Source of the DNA: an uncultured Christensenellaceae bacterium
Lineage (GTDB): Bacteria; Bacillota; Clostridia; Christensenellales; Borkfalkiaceae
Assembly (NCBI GenBank): GCA_910588615.1
Contig: CAJUOI010000005.1
Span: forward strand, 1 to 64,000
Reading direction: 5' to 3'
Length of the DNA: 64,000 bases
Of this stretch, positions 48,817-59,118 are shown in pieces (positions within the stretch are counted from its first letter, which is position 1; each line of letters opens with the position of its first letter). Below the pieces are notes generated by a model, which was given only the letters and a program-made list of their open reading frames with translations, was not told the DNA's origin and ran no database searches. Position numbers and translations under genes: made by a program.

Positions 48817-49896
48817 ATGAGAATTTATAACGTGGCTATCGTGGGTGCGACCGGTATGGTCGGGCAGCGTTTCGTTACCCTGCTCGAACGGCACCCGTGG
48901 TTCCGCCCCGCATTTTTATTGGCGAGCGCGCGTTCGGCGGGAAAAACGTACGCCGAAGCGGTGAACGAAAAATGGGCGATGGACGTTCCCGTTCCCGACT
49001 ACGCAAAAAATATTACCGTGCTCGATGCGGAAAAGGACGCCGAAACGCTCGTCGGAAAAGCCGATTTCGTTTTCTGCGCCGTCAGCCTCGACAAGGAACA
49101 GACGCGCGCACTTGAAGAAACATATGCGCGGCTGGAACTCCCCGTCGTCTCCAACAACTCGGCGCACCGATTTACGGCGGACGTTCCCATGATCATCCCC
49201 GAAGTCAACCCGCAACACCTTGGCATTATTCCGTCGCAGAAAAAACGCCTGGGGACGAAGCGCGGATTCATCGCCGTAAAAAGCAACTGCTCCCTGCAAT
49301 CGTACGTTCCCCTGCTGCACCCGCTGAAAAAATTCGGCATCCGATGTGCGGCGGTGTGCACTTATCAAGCGATTTCGGGCGCCGGTAAAACGTTCGATCG
49401 TATGCCGGAAATCCTCGATAACGTCATTCCGTATATCGGCGGCGAGGAAGATAAGAGCGAACGCGAGCCGCTGAAAATTTGGGGAACGGTGCAAAACGGC
49501 GAAATTATTCCGGCGGCATCCCCAATAATCACGGCGCAGTGTCTGCGCGTACCCGTTTCCGACGGGCACACCGCAGCGGTGTTTGTAAAATTCGAAAAGA
49601 AACCGTCGAAGGAAGAGATTCTCGCCCTTTGGCGGGATTTTTCGGGCGAGCCGCAAACGCTTGCCCTCCCCTCCGCCCCGAAGCAGTTCATCCGTTACTT
49701 CGAAGAGAACGACCGCCCGCAGGCAAAACTTGACAGAAATGCCGAGCGCGGTATGGGTATCACTGCGGGTCGGCTGCGGGAGGATTCCCTGTTCGATTAC
49801 CGCTTTATCGGGCTTTCTCACAACACCCTGCGCGGCGCGGCGGGCGGCGCGGTGCTCCTTGCCGAGTTGCTTGCTGCAAAGGGATATTTCGATTAA
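48817..49896 (+). CDS. asd: aspartate-semialdehyde dehydrogenase (archaeal/fungal-type)
   Basis: Asd reduces aspartyl phosphate to the semialdehyde that feeds lysine, diaminopimelate, threonine and methionine synthesis. ATG 48817 (MRIYNVAIVGATGMVGQRF) has CGGAG before it; the longer open frame upstream covers the promoter. The 359-residue chain has the NADP loop GATGMVGQ, SNNSAHRF, IPEVNP, the catalytic Cys in KSNCSLQSY (~152), QAISGAGKTFD, and the C-terminal SHNTLRGAAGGAVLLAEL. Layout and length match the archaeal/fungal-type enzyme. It heads asd-dapA-dapB. Confidence 0.96.
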   Translation: MRIYNVAIVGATGMVGQRFVTLLERHPWFRPAFLLASARSAGKTYAEAVNEKWAMDVPVPDYAKNITVLDAEKDAETLVGKADFVFCAVSLDKEQTRALEETYARLELPVVSNNSAHRFTADVPMIIPEVNPQHLGIIPSQKKRLGTKRGFIAVKSNCSLQSYVPLLHPLKKFGIRCAAVCTYQAISGAGKTFDRMPEILDNVIPYIGGEEDKSEREPLKIWGTVQNGEIIPAASPIITAQCLRVPVSDGHTAAVFVKFEKKPSKEEILALWRDFSGEPQTLALPSAPKQFIRYFEENDRPQAKLDRNAERGMGITAGRLREDSLFDYRFIGLSHNTLRGAAGGAVLLAELLAAKGYFD

Positions 49897-49943
49897 CGAA
49901 ATCAAATAAAACGCCATACACTGACGAATAAGAGGGATAAAAA

Positions 49944-50834
49944 ATGATCGGATTTTTAAAGGGCTCCGCAACGGCGATGATTACACCGTTTACGGACGGC
50001 GGCGTAAACTTGGACGAATACGGAAGAACCATCGAATACCAAATCGAAAACGGAACGGACGCACTTATCGTCCTCGGCACCACGGGCGAGCCCGCTACGA
50101 TGACGGAGGAAGAAAAGGAATCCGTCATCCGCTACGCCGTGGAAAAATGCGCAAACCGTTGCAAGGTAATCGTAGGAACAGGCAGCAACTGCACCGAAAA
50201 GGCGGTTGCGGCAAGCAAGCGTGCCCAAGCGCTCGGCGCGGACGGCGTGCTCTGCGTTACCCCATACTACAACAAATGCACGCAGAACGGGCTGATTGAA
50301 TATTACCGCGCAATCGCAAGCGCCGTGTCCGTGCCCGTTATCTGTTATAACGTGCCCTCCCGCACGGGCGTGAACCTGCTCCCTTCGACCATGGCGAAAA
50401 TCGCCGAAATCGACAACATCGCGGGAATCAAGGACGCCTGCGGGAATATGGCTTCGACGCTTGAAACCATGCGCCTCGTACGCGGAAAGTGCGACGTGTA
50501 CTCGGGTGAGGACGCACTTAACCTCCCCATTCTCGCTTGCGGCGGAACGGCGGTCATTTCCGTCGTTTCCAATCTCCTGCCCCGCGCCGTCAAGACGCTG
50601 ACGCAATACGCCTTAGAAGGAAAATTAAACGAAGCGCGCGACTTAAACGACAGGCTTCTGCCCGTTGCAACCGCCTGTTTCAGCGAGGTAAACCCCATCC
50701 CCGTGAAGGCGGGCATGAATATGCTCGGATTTGCCGTCGGCATTCCCCGCGCCCCGCTTACGGAATGCGAACCGCAGAACGCACAGAAATTGAAAGAAGC
50801 GTTAACGGCGTTCGGCGCAGAGGTGAAAGCATGA
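49944..50834 (+). CDS. dapA: 4-hydroxy-tetrahydrodipicolinate synthase
   Basis: DapA condenses pyruvate with aspartate semialdehyde, the first committed step to lysine and diaminopimelate. The 296-residue barrel has ATAMITPF, VLGTTGEPATMTEEE, VTPYYNKCTQNGLIEYY with the active-site Tyr, YNVPSRTGVNL, and the Schiff-base Lys in GIKDACG (~164). GAGGGATAAAAA is the ribosome site. Its stop overlaps the dapB start by 4 bp. Confidence 0.98.
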   Translation: MIGFLKGSATAMITPFTDGGVNLDEYGRTIEYQIENGTDALIVLGTTGEPATMTEEEKESVIRYAVEKCANRCKVIVGTGSNCTEKAVAASKRAQALGADGVLCVTPYYNKCTQNGLIEYYRAIASAVSVPVICYNVPSRTGVNLLPSTMAKIAEIDNIAGIKDACGNMASTLETMRLVRGKCDVYSGEDALNLPILACGGTAVISVVSNLLPRAVKTLTQYALEGKLNEARDLNDRLLPVATACFSEVNPIPVKAGMNMLGFAVGIPRAPLTECEPQNAQKLKEALTAFGAEVKA

Positions 50835-51574
50835 GATTCGTACTTGTCGGCGCGTGCGGAAGAATGGGCAGAGCGGTTGCCGAGCTCGGCGGTGAAAATA
50901 TCGCTGCCGGCGTCGACTTTAAACCTTCGGAAATGCCCTTTCCCGTATACGCCTCTTTGGAAGAAATAACCTCGCCCGCGGACGCAGTCATCGACTTTTC
51001 GTCGGCGAACGGGATCTGCGAACGTCTGGCTTGGTGCGAAAAACACGGCGTGCCTGCCGTACTCGCCGCAACGGGATACTCCGAAGCGGACTTGACTTGC
51101 ATTGCCCAAACCGCCCGAAAGATTGCCCTGTTTAAAACGGGAAACCTCTCCGTGGGGATCGCGCTCTTGCAGTATCTTGCGGAAAAAGCGGCGTCTTTCC
51201 TCGGCGACGGCTTCGAAGCAGAGATTGTCGAGCGGCACCACAATCAAAAAAAGGACGCCCCTTCGGGTACGGCGCTGATGCTTGCGGACAGCTTAGAAAA
51301 AGGATTCGGCACGGCAAAGCAGCGCGTGTACGGCAGACAGGGCTTGACGGGTGCCCGCGATCGGGCAGAAATCGGGATCCACGCCGTACGCGGCGGAAAT
51401 ATCGTCGGCGAACACGAGATCATGTTTGCGGGCGAGGACGAGATCATCACCGTTTCGCACTCCGCACGCAGCCGCAAGGTGTTTGCCACGGGCGCACTCC
51501 GCGCGGCGGAATGGCTGGTCGGAAAACCCGCGGGATTGTACGCCATGCAGGATTTGGTAGACTCCCTCTTATAA
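50831..51574 (+). CDS. dapB: 4-hydroxy-tetrahydrodipicolinate reductase
   Basis: DapB reduces the DapA product with NAD(P)H. The 247-residue protein has the nucleotide loop VGACGRMGRAV at the N-terminus, ATGYSEADL, the catalytic VERHHNQKKDAPSGTALMLA (~130-150) and IHAVRGGNIVGEHEI. The ATG overlaps the dapA stop as ATGA, so translation is coupled. A terminator follows 19 bp after its stop. Confidence 0.98.
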   Translation: MRFVLVGACGRMGRAVAELGGENIAAGVDFKPSEMPFPVYASLEEITSPADAVIDFSSANGICERLAWCEKHGVPAVLAATGYSEADLTCIAQTARKIALFKTGNLSVGIALLQYLAEKAASFLGDGFEAEIVERHHNQKKDAPSGTALMLADSLEKGFGTAKQRVYGRQGLTGARDRAEIGIHAVRGGNIVGEHEIMFAGEDEIITVSHSARSRKVFATGALRAAEWLVGKPAGLYAMQDLVDSLL

Positions 51575-51592
51575 TTCAACTTCGCTTATATT

Positions 51593-51622
51593 AAAAACGA
51601 CCCCTCGTAAGGGGTCGTTTTT
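51593..51622. terminator. bidirectional terminator between dapB and the LRR lipoprotein gene
   Basis: AAAAACGACCCCT (51593-51605) pairs with AGGGGTCGTTTTT (51610-51622) over a 4-nt loop, with A and T runs on the outside. It serves both convergent operons. Confidence 0.93.
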
Positions 51623-51633
51623 CATTCGTATTT

Positions 51634-54372
51634 TCAGGACAAATCCACAATCCATACGGCGTAAAGCGTCGTTCCGTTTGCCACCTCTTCCAGCTGCTCC
51701 GTCGTATAAACGGCGGTTTCGCCGTTCGGCTCGGTCGCCCAGCCGCCGAAAACGTATCCCTCGCGAGACGGCACGGCAAGCCCGCCCATCGCCAGATACA
51801 ATACGCCTTCTTCCGACTTGGTAAAGGAAACGATATACGGCGCGTCCCCTTCCGAAAGCGTAACGCCGCAGATAACGGGACGGAAGGAAGAATTCCAACG
51901 CCCGTTCCACGATTTGCCCTCGGCGGAAGCCTGCGAATAAATCGTCAGACTGTTGCAGGCATAGAATACGTGCATTCCCATCGTTTGAATGTCTTTGCCT
52001 AAAACGACCGTGGACAACGACGAACAATTGCGGAACGCATTGCTGCCGACGCTCGTTACGCTGTCGGGAAGTATGAGATTCTTTAACTTCTTGCACCCGT
52101 AAAATGCGTAAATGCCGATGTCGTTCACGCTGCCGAGCGACAGGCTTTCAAGCTTTTCATTGCCGTAGAACGCATACGCCCCGATACTCTTTACGCCGTC
52201 GGGAAGCGAAAGCTCCGTCAACGCCGTGCAGTCGTAAAACGCATAATTTCCGATGGATACCACCGCAGTTCCGAAGGTAACTTTTCCCAGCTTCACGCAA
52301 CCGCTGAACGCGCGCACGCCGACCGAGGTTATACCGTTGCCGATTTTTACGCTCTCCAAAGATTCGGAATGCGCAAACGCATATCTTCCGATCGTCGTAA
52401 CGCTGTCGGGGATAACGATATTTCTCACTCCGCTGGAATGAAAGGCATAATCGCCGATGCTTTTTAATTGATCGGGAAGCGCGAAATTCCCGTCCATTCC
52501 GATATAGGTACAGCCATAGAACGCAGAACGCCCGATTGACGTTACACTGTTCGGAATCTCAAAGCCGCTCGTTCCAAGCATCTGACAACCGTAAAATGAA
52601 TAGTCGCCGATTTCCCGCAGCCCTTCGGGCAGTTCGACGGTTCTTAATTGCACGCTTCCGTAAAAGGCGCCGCGCGAAACGTATTTCAGCGAATCGGGAA
52701 GCGTAACGTTATACAGTCGACTGCCGTAGAACGCATATTCCGCGATTCCTACCGTTCCTTCCCGTACGGTTATGCTGGACGCTTGCCCCGTATAGCCCAC
52801 AACCCATTCGTTTGCATAAACGATTCCGTTCGACGAGCTCCATAACGCCGTTTCGTTGAATGCGCGGATTCCGACGTGCGTTACCGTTGCAGGCATCTGG
52901 AAGCGGCTCAACCGCTCGCAACCGTAAAATGCGCAGTGCCCGATGTCGGTAAGCGCCTTGTTGGTATCCAAACCGACACCGCTCAGATTCGTACATTTAA
53001 AAAAAGCGTACTCTCCGATTCGCTCCGTATTCGCGCCGATTCTGACCGTAGAAAGATTTTCGCATCTTACAAACGCCAACGCGCCGATATATTTCACGCT
53101 ATCGGGAATCATAATCCCCGTGATTACGGAAGCTCTGAACACACCATCCGCAATTCCGACGATCTGATTGCTTAAATCGTCTACGCTTTCCAATCGATCG
53201 TCTTTGGTTTCTTTAATGCCCAAAAGCCAATTATTACAGTAGACGTAATGCCCTTCCGCATCGTTCCAGAGCTTCGTCATCTCGAATGCGCTCATGCCGA
53301 TCTTCCGTACGTCTGCGCCAAACGAAACCTTGCTTAAACTCGTGCAATTTGCAAACGACGCTTCCCCGATCACAGTAATGTTGTTTGGAAGATCGACATT
53401 TTCGAGCGCCGTACAGCCCAAAAACGCAAAATTTCCTATCTCCGTTAACCCGTAGCCGAACGCTACTTCGGTAAGCGCCGTGCATTTTGCAAAAGTATAC
53501 ATCGATATCCAAGGCAATCCGTCGCCGATATAAACCGTTCGAAGCGCGGTGCAGCCCGTAAAGGCGTATGCCTCGACGAGTGTGATGCTGTCTTGTATTT
53601 CGAATACTTCGAGCCCGCGGCATTCGGCAAATGCGTATTCTTCGATCGTTGCCAGCTTGCTGCCCGTAATAACTTCCGTCAGCGCAGTGCAATAATTAAA
53701 CGCATATCTCGGGATCGACTGCAAATTTTCGGGCAGCTTCACGCTTTTTAAAGCTCTGCTGTTTTGAAAAACGTATTCTCCGATGCTCGTTACCGTATCC
53801 GGAATTTCTATGGATTCGAGCGCGCCGCAGTTGGCAAAAGCATACTTCCCGACAGAACGGATGAATTTGCCGAACTTTACGCTCGAAACCTGACTGCGTT
53901 GAAACGCATTGTTTGCAACCGAAGTTACCGGCTTACCGCGATAATAATCTTCGATCACAACGTTCGGCGAGGACGAACCGATTCCCTGAACGGAATACTC
54001 GGTACCCGTATCGTTCAACACATAATTTAAGCCCGTTTCGGCTTCCCGCGTAAACGCGATCTCATCCGACCAAGAAGAATTGCCGTGATTACGTTCGTTG
54101 CCGCGCGCCTGTACGCGTATGCGGTATTCTCCCGCCGCCAACGTCGTCAGCGAATAGCGGTTCTGCCGCGTGTTCCTGCTTTCCCCGTTGATCCGAACGG
54201 TGTATCCCACCGAATCCTCGACTTCGTTCCACGTTAACAGCAGCGTATCCCCGTCGATTTTCAATCCGAGCGGACGCGAAAGCGCAGGCTTTCCGCAGCC
54301 TGTCAACAGTATTAAGGCGGAAAATAAGCTGATAAAAGCGCCTAAAATTATGAATATCCGAAGCTTTTTCAT
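51634..54372 (-). CDS. BspA-like leucine-rich repeat lipoprotein
   Basis: The 912-residue protein has a lipoprotein signal peptide with lipobox LLTGC (lipid Cys26). A fibronectin type III-like domain (~32-110) is followed by roughly thirty LRR_5 (BspA/TpLRR-type) units between ~150 and 830. The units repeat IPDSVTSIGxxAFxGCxxLxxVxL-like cores (e.g. YAFYGCKKLKNLILPDSV). A C-terminal Listeria-Bacteroides (Flg_new) repeat is at ~850-910 (REGYVFGGWATEPNG, TTLYAVW). It is attached to the outer face of the membrane and likely binds proteins or glycans. It is the last gene of the MoxR-VWA operon, 15 bp after a VWA gene. Confidence 0.95.
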   Translation of the reverse strand: MKKLRIFIILGAFISLFSALILLTGCGKPALSRPLGLKIDGDTLLLTWNEVEDSVGYTVRINGESRNTRQNRYSLTTLAAGEYRIRVQARGNERNHGNSSWSDEIAFTREAETGLNYVLNDTGTEYSVQGIGSSSPNVVIEDYYRGKPVTSVANNAFQRSQVSSVKFGKFIRSVGKYAFANCGALESIEIPDTVTSIGEYVFQNSRALKSVKLPENLQSIPRYAFNYCTALTEVITGSKLATIEEYAFAECRGLEVFEIQDSITLVEAYAFTGCTALRTVYIGDGLPWISMYTFAKCTALTEVAFGYGLTEIGNFAFLGCTALENVDLPNNITVIGEASFANCTSLSKVSFGADVRKIGMSAFEMTKLWNDAEGHYVYCNNWLLGIKETKDDRLESVDDLSNQIVGIADGVFRASVITGIMIPDSVKYIGALAFVRCENLSTVRIGANTERIGEYAFFKCTNLSGVGLDTNKALTDIGHCAFYGCERLSRFQMPATVTHVGIRAFNETALWSSSNGIVYANEWVVGYTGQASSITVREGTVGIAEYAFYGSRLYNVTLPDSLKYVSRGAFYGSVQLRTVELPEGLREIGDYSFYGCQMLGTSGFEIPNSVTSIGRSAFYGCTYIGMDGNFALPDQLKSIGDYAFHSSGVRNIVIPDSVTTIGRYAFAHSESLESVKIGNGITSVGVRAFSGCVKLGKVTFGTAVVSIGNYAFYDCTALTELSLPDGVKSIGAYAFYGNEKLESLSLGSVNDIGIYAFYGCKKLKNLILPDSVTSVGSNAFRNCSSLSTVVLGKDIQTMGMHVFYACNSLTIYSQASAEGKSWNGRWNSSFRPVICGVTLSEGDAPYIVSFTKSEEGVLYLAMGGLAVPSREGYVFGGWATEPNGETAVYTTEQLEEVANGTTLYAVWIVDLS

Positions 54373-54387
54373 ACAAACCTCCCCTCC

Positions 54388-57198
54388 TTAATCGTTTTTC
54401 GAAGCTTTCTTCTCTTTCCAAGCCTGCACAATCTCGTGCGGCCATTTAAATTTGAACTTGCGCACCGCAACGTCCAAAAGGAACAAAACGAGCGCTATGA
54501 TCATAAATACCAGAGTCGGATTGTAGGTCTTCTGCATTCCGCGCGAGAAGTCCTCGAAAATCTTTCCCGCCTCTTCCGTTTCAAGCAGCGCCCCGTTTCC
54601 TCTTTCGGCAAGCGTGCGCATAAATTCCGCGCAGCCCGTGCGATCGATAAATGCGTCAAACTCTTTCGAATAGGAAAAAGAAACGTAGGTGCGGTATTCG
54701 GAACCGACGATAACGTTTTCGTCGGCATCCTTCTTTTGCAGAGTGATTTCGTAAATTCCCGCTCTCAAAGTTTGGAAGGAATACCTGCTGTATGCATCCG
54801 AAGCACTCCAAACCATCTTCGAAACAACTTCTTCTCCGTCCCGGAACTCCGTGCCCCGTCTGCGAATCGTCAACTCCAAGGTTTCGCTTTCATCCAAATC
54901 CGCAAAAATATTCATTGACGTCGTATAATTGTCCTGCTCAAGCTCCAAATCGATATCGCGAGGACGGATGTTTTCCGTCGGGAACAGCGCGTTTACGACG
55001 TTGCAAATAAACCGCTCGCCGAACTCATTCTTCATAAAATCGCCCGACCAGTCGCCGCCGCTCAAATCGCACATGAAACTGCCGACTCGTCCTTTTCCGT
55101 AATCCCACTGTGCGTAGATAGGAACGTAACTCGTAGGGTGCGTCAACACGACCGTCGCTTCGTCTTTTGCCTTCGTACCGAAGAAGCCTTTTAACTTCGG
55201 CATATCGTCCTGCATGATTCCGCTCATCACCGAAGCATACGAACGAATCGTAGGCTGAAATTCTCCGTAAGTTACGTTTTTAATCGATTCGTCATTCAAC
55301 ACCTCGCGCATTTGACGAACGATTTGCGAAATCCCGTTTACGGGATCCGTAGGATTTTCATAGGTATAAAATCCCAGAACGCCGTCTGCCGCCAGCTCGC
55401 TGATTCGAGCCATTTCCGCATTCGGATTGCCAAGCGAGAAAACGGAAAAGGTGATCCCGAGGTTCATATAGTACTGAATACGGGGACCGAATTCCGCAAA
55501 GGAATCCCCCGGCTGACCGTCGCTAACGAGTATGATATGACGTTTTTCCACATCCCGTTGCAAATTCAGCGTTTTCGCCGCCGCCTCTATCGACGGCGTA
55601 TATATTGTTCCCCCGCCGATTTCGATGCTGGCAATCGCAGCTTCGATTTTTGCTTCCTGCGTTCGGGGCAATAGCTGCACCTCTTCCGAAGCAACCGTAT
55701 CGAGCGAAATTACGCCGCAATAGTCCCGTTCGGAAAGCGCGTGCAAGCAAGCAAGCGCGCCTTCTTTTGCCAAATCGAGTTTCGACATATCCCCGCCTGC
55801 AGACGGTCCCATACTGCCCGAACGGTCGATGATTATTACGACTGCCGCGGGAGGAGTATATTCGATAGCCTGTACGGGAAGCATCTCCTGCAACGTCGTC
55901 GGCATACGAACCGGCATTCCTTCCGCAGGCGGAGGATTCAGATCGTCGCGGTTATAGGCGTGCGCAACAGGCGCATCGTTCGTGGAATCGGGTTCCTTTC
56001 CGCCGACGGTAAACAACCCGCCGCCGACCTCGGAAACGTACAGCTCCAAAATTTTGTCGAAACCGTCGGGCATATGCAGTTTGAGATCCCCGTTGGAAAT
56101 ATTAACGAGTATGATCTCGTCGTATTGCCTGAGTTCGGCAAGCGTCTTGGGCACGTTGCTTGCGCCGACGTAAAAACGTTCTACCTTATACGATTTGGTA
56201 TCGATCGATTGCTGATCGGAAAGCAATTCTTCCAACGCCTTCCCTTCATCCTCGAATCCTTCGAGAATCATCACCTTTTCGAAATTTTCCAGATAAATAT
56301 AGGTATAATATACGTTGTTCTGTTCGAGCGTATCCCCTTCAGGAGTTTCGATACGCACGCACAACTCGTGCAAACCAAACTCCGCAAATTCATGCTCGAT
56401 CGCTACCGTCTGCGTCCCGCCTACGAGATTTACGGTCGTAGGCTCGCTTGCCGCGCCGTTGTCGTAAAGCGTCAGGTTAACATTCCCCGTCATCGAGCTC
56501 GTAAGCGTTACGCTGACGTTAAATTTTTCGTTGATGGATAAATTGTAATCGGGCGTTTCGATCGAGGAAACCTGCACTTCGTCTCCTTCCCGTTGGGAGG
56601 GAAAATGCACCGTATCGAGATGGATCCCCTGCGCCGTAAGCGTTCTGACGACGCGCATTGCGCTGCCGTCCGTTTCCAATCCGTCGCTGATCAAAACGAT
56701 TTTCGCCGTCTGCGGACTGTTCAACTGATTCTTGGCAAACTCCAGCGCGGACGCAATATCCGTTGCGCTGTCGTTCGGGAGCTCCGCCTTCGAATAGTGG
56801 GAATACAAGCCTTCGATATCCTCTGAGAGAGGCGCGGCGTATACTTGATCCAACCCGAACGTTACGACGCCCAATTTAATGCCCGAACCGCACTGCGCGA
56901 TCACTTCTTCCACAAACAAATCTTTTTGCTCTTTCGACTGCTCGCTGCTTCTCGATAAGTCGACGAGCAGAAGTATCTCGTTTTCCGTATTCGGAATCTG
57001 ATAGGTAAAGTTGATTCCGGAAAGCACGAGTACGGACAAAACCATAACGATCGTATGGAGAACGAGAGAAGTGATACGGTTTCTGTTTCTCCGATACCGT
57101 TTCTGCGTACGAAAATAAGGGAAGAACGCCAAAAACAGCGCGGGAATCAACAGGAACAGCAACCAGGGATATTCAAATGTAATACGAAAATCCGTCAT
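54388..57198 (-). CDS. membrane protein with two VWA domains and a GATase-like middle part
   Basis: The 936-residue protein has two N-terminal membrane helices (~10-30, ~43-65), a first VWA-type domain starting at LLLVDLSRSSEQ (DxSxS present), an Ig-like stretch, a glutamine amidotransferase-like alpha/beta domain (DEIILVNISNGDLKL to GGGLFTVGG), a second VWA domain with a complete MIDAS start (VIIIDRSGSMG), and a C-terminal membrane helix (LVFMIIALVLFLLDVAV) with a basic tail. Most of the chain faces outside. VWA domains bind metal and protein partners. It is encoded with MoxR, DUF58 and BatA-like proteins, the usual set for MoxR-VWA chaperone systems. Confidence 0.93.
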   Translation of the reverse strand: MTDFRITFEYPWLLFLLIPALFLAFFPYFRTQKRYRRNRNRITSLVLHTIVMVLSVLVLSGINFTYQIPNTENEILLLVDLSRSSEQSKEQKDLFVEEVIAQCGSGIKLGVVTFGLDQVYAAPLSEDIEGLYSHYSKAELPNDSATDIASALEFAKNQLNSPQTAKIVLISDGLETDGSAMRVVRTLTAQGIHLDTVHFPSQREGDEVQVSSIETPDYNLSINEKFNVSVTLTSSMTGNVNLTLYDNGAASEPTTVNLVGGTQTVAIEHEFAEFGLHELCVRIETPEGDTLEQNNVYYTYIYLENFEKVMILEGFEDEGKALEELLSDQQSIDTKSYKVERFYVGASNVPKTLAELRQYDEIILVNISNGDLKLHMPDGFDKILELYVSEVGGGLFTVGGKEPDSTNDAPVAHAYNRDDLNPPPAEGMPVRMPTTLQEMLPVQAIEYTPPAAVVIIIDRSGSMGPSAGGDMSKLDLAKEGALACLHALSERDYCGVISLDTVASEEVQLLPRTQEAKIEAAIASIEIGGGTIYTPSIEAAAKTLNLQRDVEKRHIILVSDGQPGDSFAEFGPRIQYYMNLGITFSVFSLGNPNAEMARISELAADGVLGFYTYENPTDPVNGISQIVRQMREVLNDESIKNVTYGEFQPTIRSYASVMSGIMQDDMPKLKGFFGTKAKDEATVVLTHPTSYVPIYAQWDYGKGRVGSFMCDLSGGDWSGDFMKNEFGERFICNVVNALFPTENIRPRDIDLELEQDNYTTSMNIFADLDESETLELTIRRRGTEFRDGEEVVSKMVWSASDAYSRYSFQTLRAGIYEITLQKKDADENVIVGSEYRTYVSFSYSKEFDAFIDRTGCAEFMRTLAERGNGALLETEEAGKIFEDFSRGMQKTYNPTLVFMIIALVLFLLDVAVRKFKFKWPHEIVQAWKEKKASKND

Positions 57199-57210
57199 AC
57201 CGTCCCCCTC

Positions 57211-59118
57211 CTATATCCGCTCGCGGGTGTGAAGGAACCACTCCGCAAACAGCAATACTTCTAATGCGATCGCAAACCATATCAACAGATCCGCATTTCT
57301 CGTCATGCGTTCCGTTGTAATATCGGGCGACTTTAAAACGTCAACCGTTCGGTTGATATTACACTCTTCCTTCGGAATACGAACGTAAAAATCTTCCGAA
57401 ATCTCTACCCCGGAAAGCAATGTTTGCGAAAAACCGTAATATCCGGGAACCGTGAACCGAAAGCTTGCAGGAAATTCTTTCAACGTCCAGCGTTCGCCCT
57501 GTCCGCTTTCTACCGTCAATTCGGTACCGCGCGCATTCAGCTGCACCGATTCGTTTGCGTTTGCGGAATACTGTTTTACCGTAGACGGAATAAAATAATC
57601 GAACGTGTGCAAAAAAAGCATAGCAAACGATTGATTCAACGATAAATCAGATCGATCGAAGCCAAAGGTTACCAAAATGACTTTCCGCGCAACGTTCGTT
57701 GCGTTATCCACGCTGTTTCTCAACAGTACGACGGGATCGTCGTCGCAATACATCAAAGGAATGTAGTCTGCGTAAGATTCGACCTGTGTGTAACGCGTAA
57801 TCAAGATTTCTTCCGGAATTACTTTATCGTCCATAACGGGATGAGCTTCACCCGCGGTCAGATATTTCCCCTCCGCACGCGTTACGTTTCCGCCGAGAAC
57901 AAATTCCCCTCCTTCGGGAACGCCCGTAGGATTCATCAGCCACACAACGCCGTCCGTCGGAAGATAGCTTGGCGTCATTTGTTCAAAAATATAAAAGTCG
58001 TACCCTTCCAACGAATAATTCGAAGCGTCCTTTTCGTCTATTTCGATGTTCCAGCGCGAGCTGACAGCATAGCGCAAACTCCTGACAACCACCTGAAAAT
58101 AACTTCTACGAACGGCGCTGACGTATTCGACCTTTATCGTCTGCTTCTCTCCGCCGTAGAGGTTGAACACGTTATCCTCCGGTAAATCGTCATCCGCATC
58201 AAGACGAAACTCTACGTATTCGTACGAGGAAATCAACATTTCGCGATTTTCCCCGTCCATAAACTTGAAGCTCACGGTCTCTTCCCCGTCCATCTCCAAA
58301 GGAACCTCAACCGTCTGCTGCAAATTATTGTTTGAAAAATTATAATTGTGAACGATGCACGTTACACCGATTTTATTTCCCGCACCGTAGCTTGCAACGT
58401 CCGCGCTGAACTCGTAGCGATTCTCGACGTTATCCGCATGAACGTCCAGAATCGCCGCGTTCCACTCTTCCTCTTTCGAAACGTCGACGACCGTAACGCC
58501 GTTGGGATTCAGATAACGCTTTCCCGTATAAAGCACGACTTCGGCAGTCGCATTGCCCGCACAGATTTCTCCGGCAATCACCATGGCGCCGTCGATATCC
58601 GCCGCTCCGTACGTGCAAGCGTCCTCTTTGAGCAGGTTATCGAAACTTACAAGCAAATCCTCTCTGCCTTCGACGCCCAGACGCTGCGCAATCGTCGTTG
58701 CCTGATCCCCCGCCAAGATAACGGATACAAGCCCGCCCGCAGAAAGCGTACGGTTTGAAAGCTCCGTCGCCTCTTTAACGGCACGCTCGAAACGGTTATC
58801 CTCGTAATCGCCAACGCGCATGGATGCGGAAGCGTCAATTACGATCACTTTTTCACCGTTCAGCCTTGCGTCAACCGCGGTTGCGGGCTTAGCGAGAATC
58901 AAAGCGCACGCAACGACGATCAGCACCTGACAGATAATCAATAAAATATTCCTGAGACGGCTGATCGGTAATTTCTTTTTTCTGCGCTTTAAGCTCAGCT
59001 TCCAAAGATAGGTGCTGGATACGACCTTCTGTTGATAGTTCGGTCTGAGCAGATAAATGAGAAGTAAAACTCCGATCCCCGCCAGTCCGAGAAGTCCCAA
59101 AGGTAAAAGTAAACTCAT
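57211..59118 (-). CDS. BatA-like membrane protein with VWA domain
   Basis: The 635-residue protein starts with the BatA N-terminal block (LLGLAGIGVLLLIYLLRPN, VVSSTYLWKLSL), a second membrane helix (LLIICQVLIVVACALILA) and a VWA domain with MIDAS residues VIVIDASASMRVGDYEDNRF (~100). A long extracellular beta-rich region follows (~260-590), then a C-terminal membrane helix (LLIWFAIALEVLLFAEWF). Its ATG overlaps the stop of the DUF58 gene as ATGA. It should work with the MoxR ATPase and the second VWA protein at the membrane. Confidence 0.93.
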   Translation of the reverse strand: MSLLLPLGLLGLAGIGVLLLIYLLRPNYQQKVVSSTYLWKLSLKRRKKKLPISRLRNILLIICQVLIVVACALILAKPATAVDARLNGEKVIVIDASASMRVGDYEDNRFERAVKEATELSNRTLSAGGLVSVILAGDQATTIAQRLGVEGREDLLVSFDNLLKEDACTYGAADIDGAMVIAGEICAGNATAEVVLYTGKRYLNPNGVTVVDVSKEEEWNAAILDVHADNVENRYEFSADVASYGAGNKIGVTCIVHNYNFSNNNLQQTVEVPLEMDGEETVSFKFMDGENREMLISSYEYVEFRLDADDDLPEDNVFNLYGGEKQTIKVEYVSAVRRSYFQVVVRSLRYAVSSRWNIEIDEKDASNYSLEGYDFYIFEQMTPSYLPTDGVVWLMNPTGVPEGGEFVLGGNVTRAEGKYLTAGEAHPVMDDKVIPEEILITRYTQVESYADYIPLMYCDDDPVVLLRNSVDNATNVARKVILVTFGFDRSDLSLNQSFAMLFLHTFDYFIPSTVKQYSANANESVQLNARGTELTVESGQGERWTLKEFPASFRFTVPGYYGFSQTLLSGVEISEDFYVRIPKEECNINRTVDVLKSPDITTERMTRNADLLIWFAIALEVLLFAEWFLHTRERI

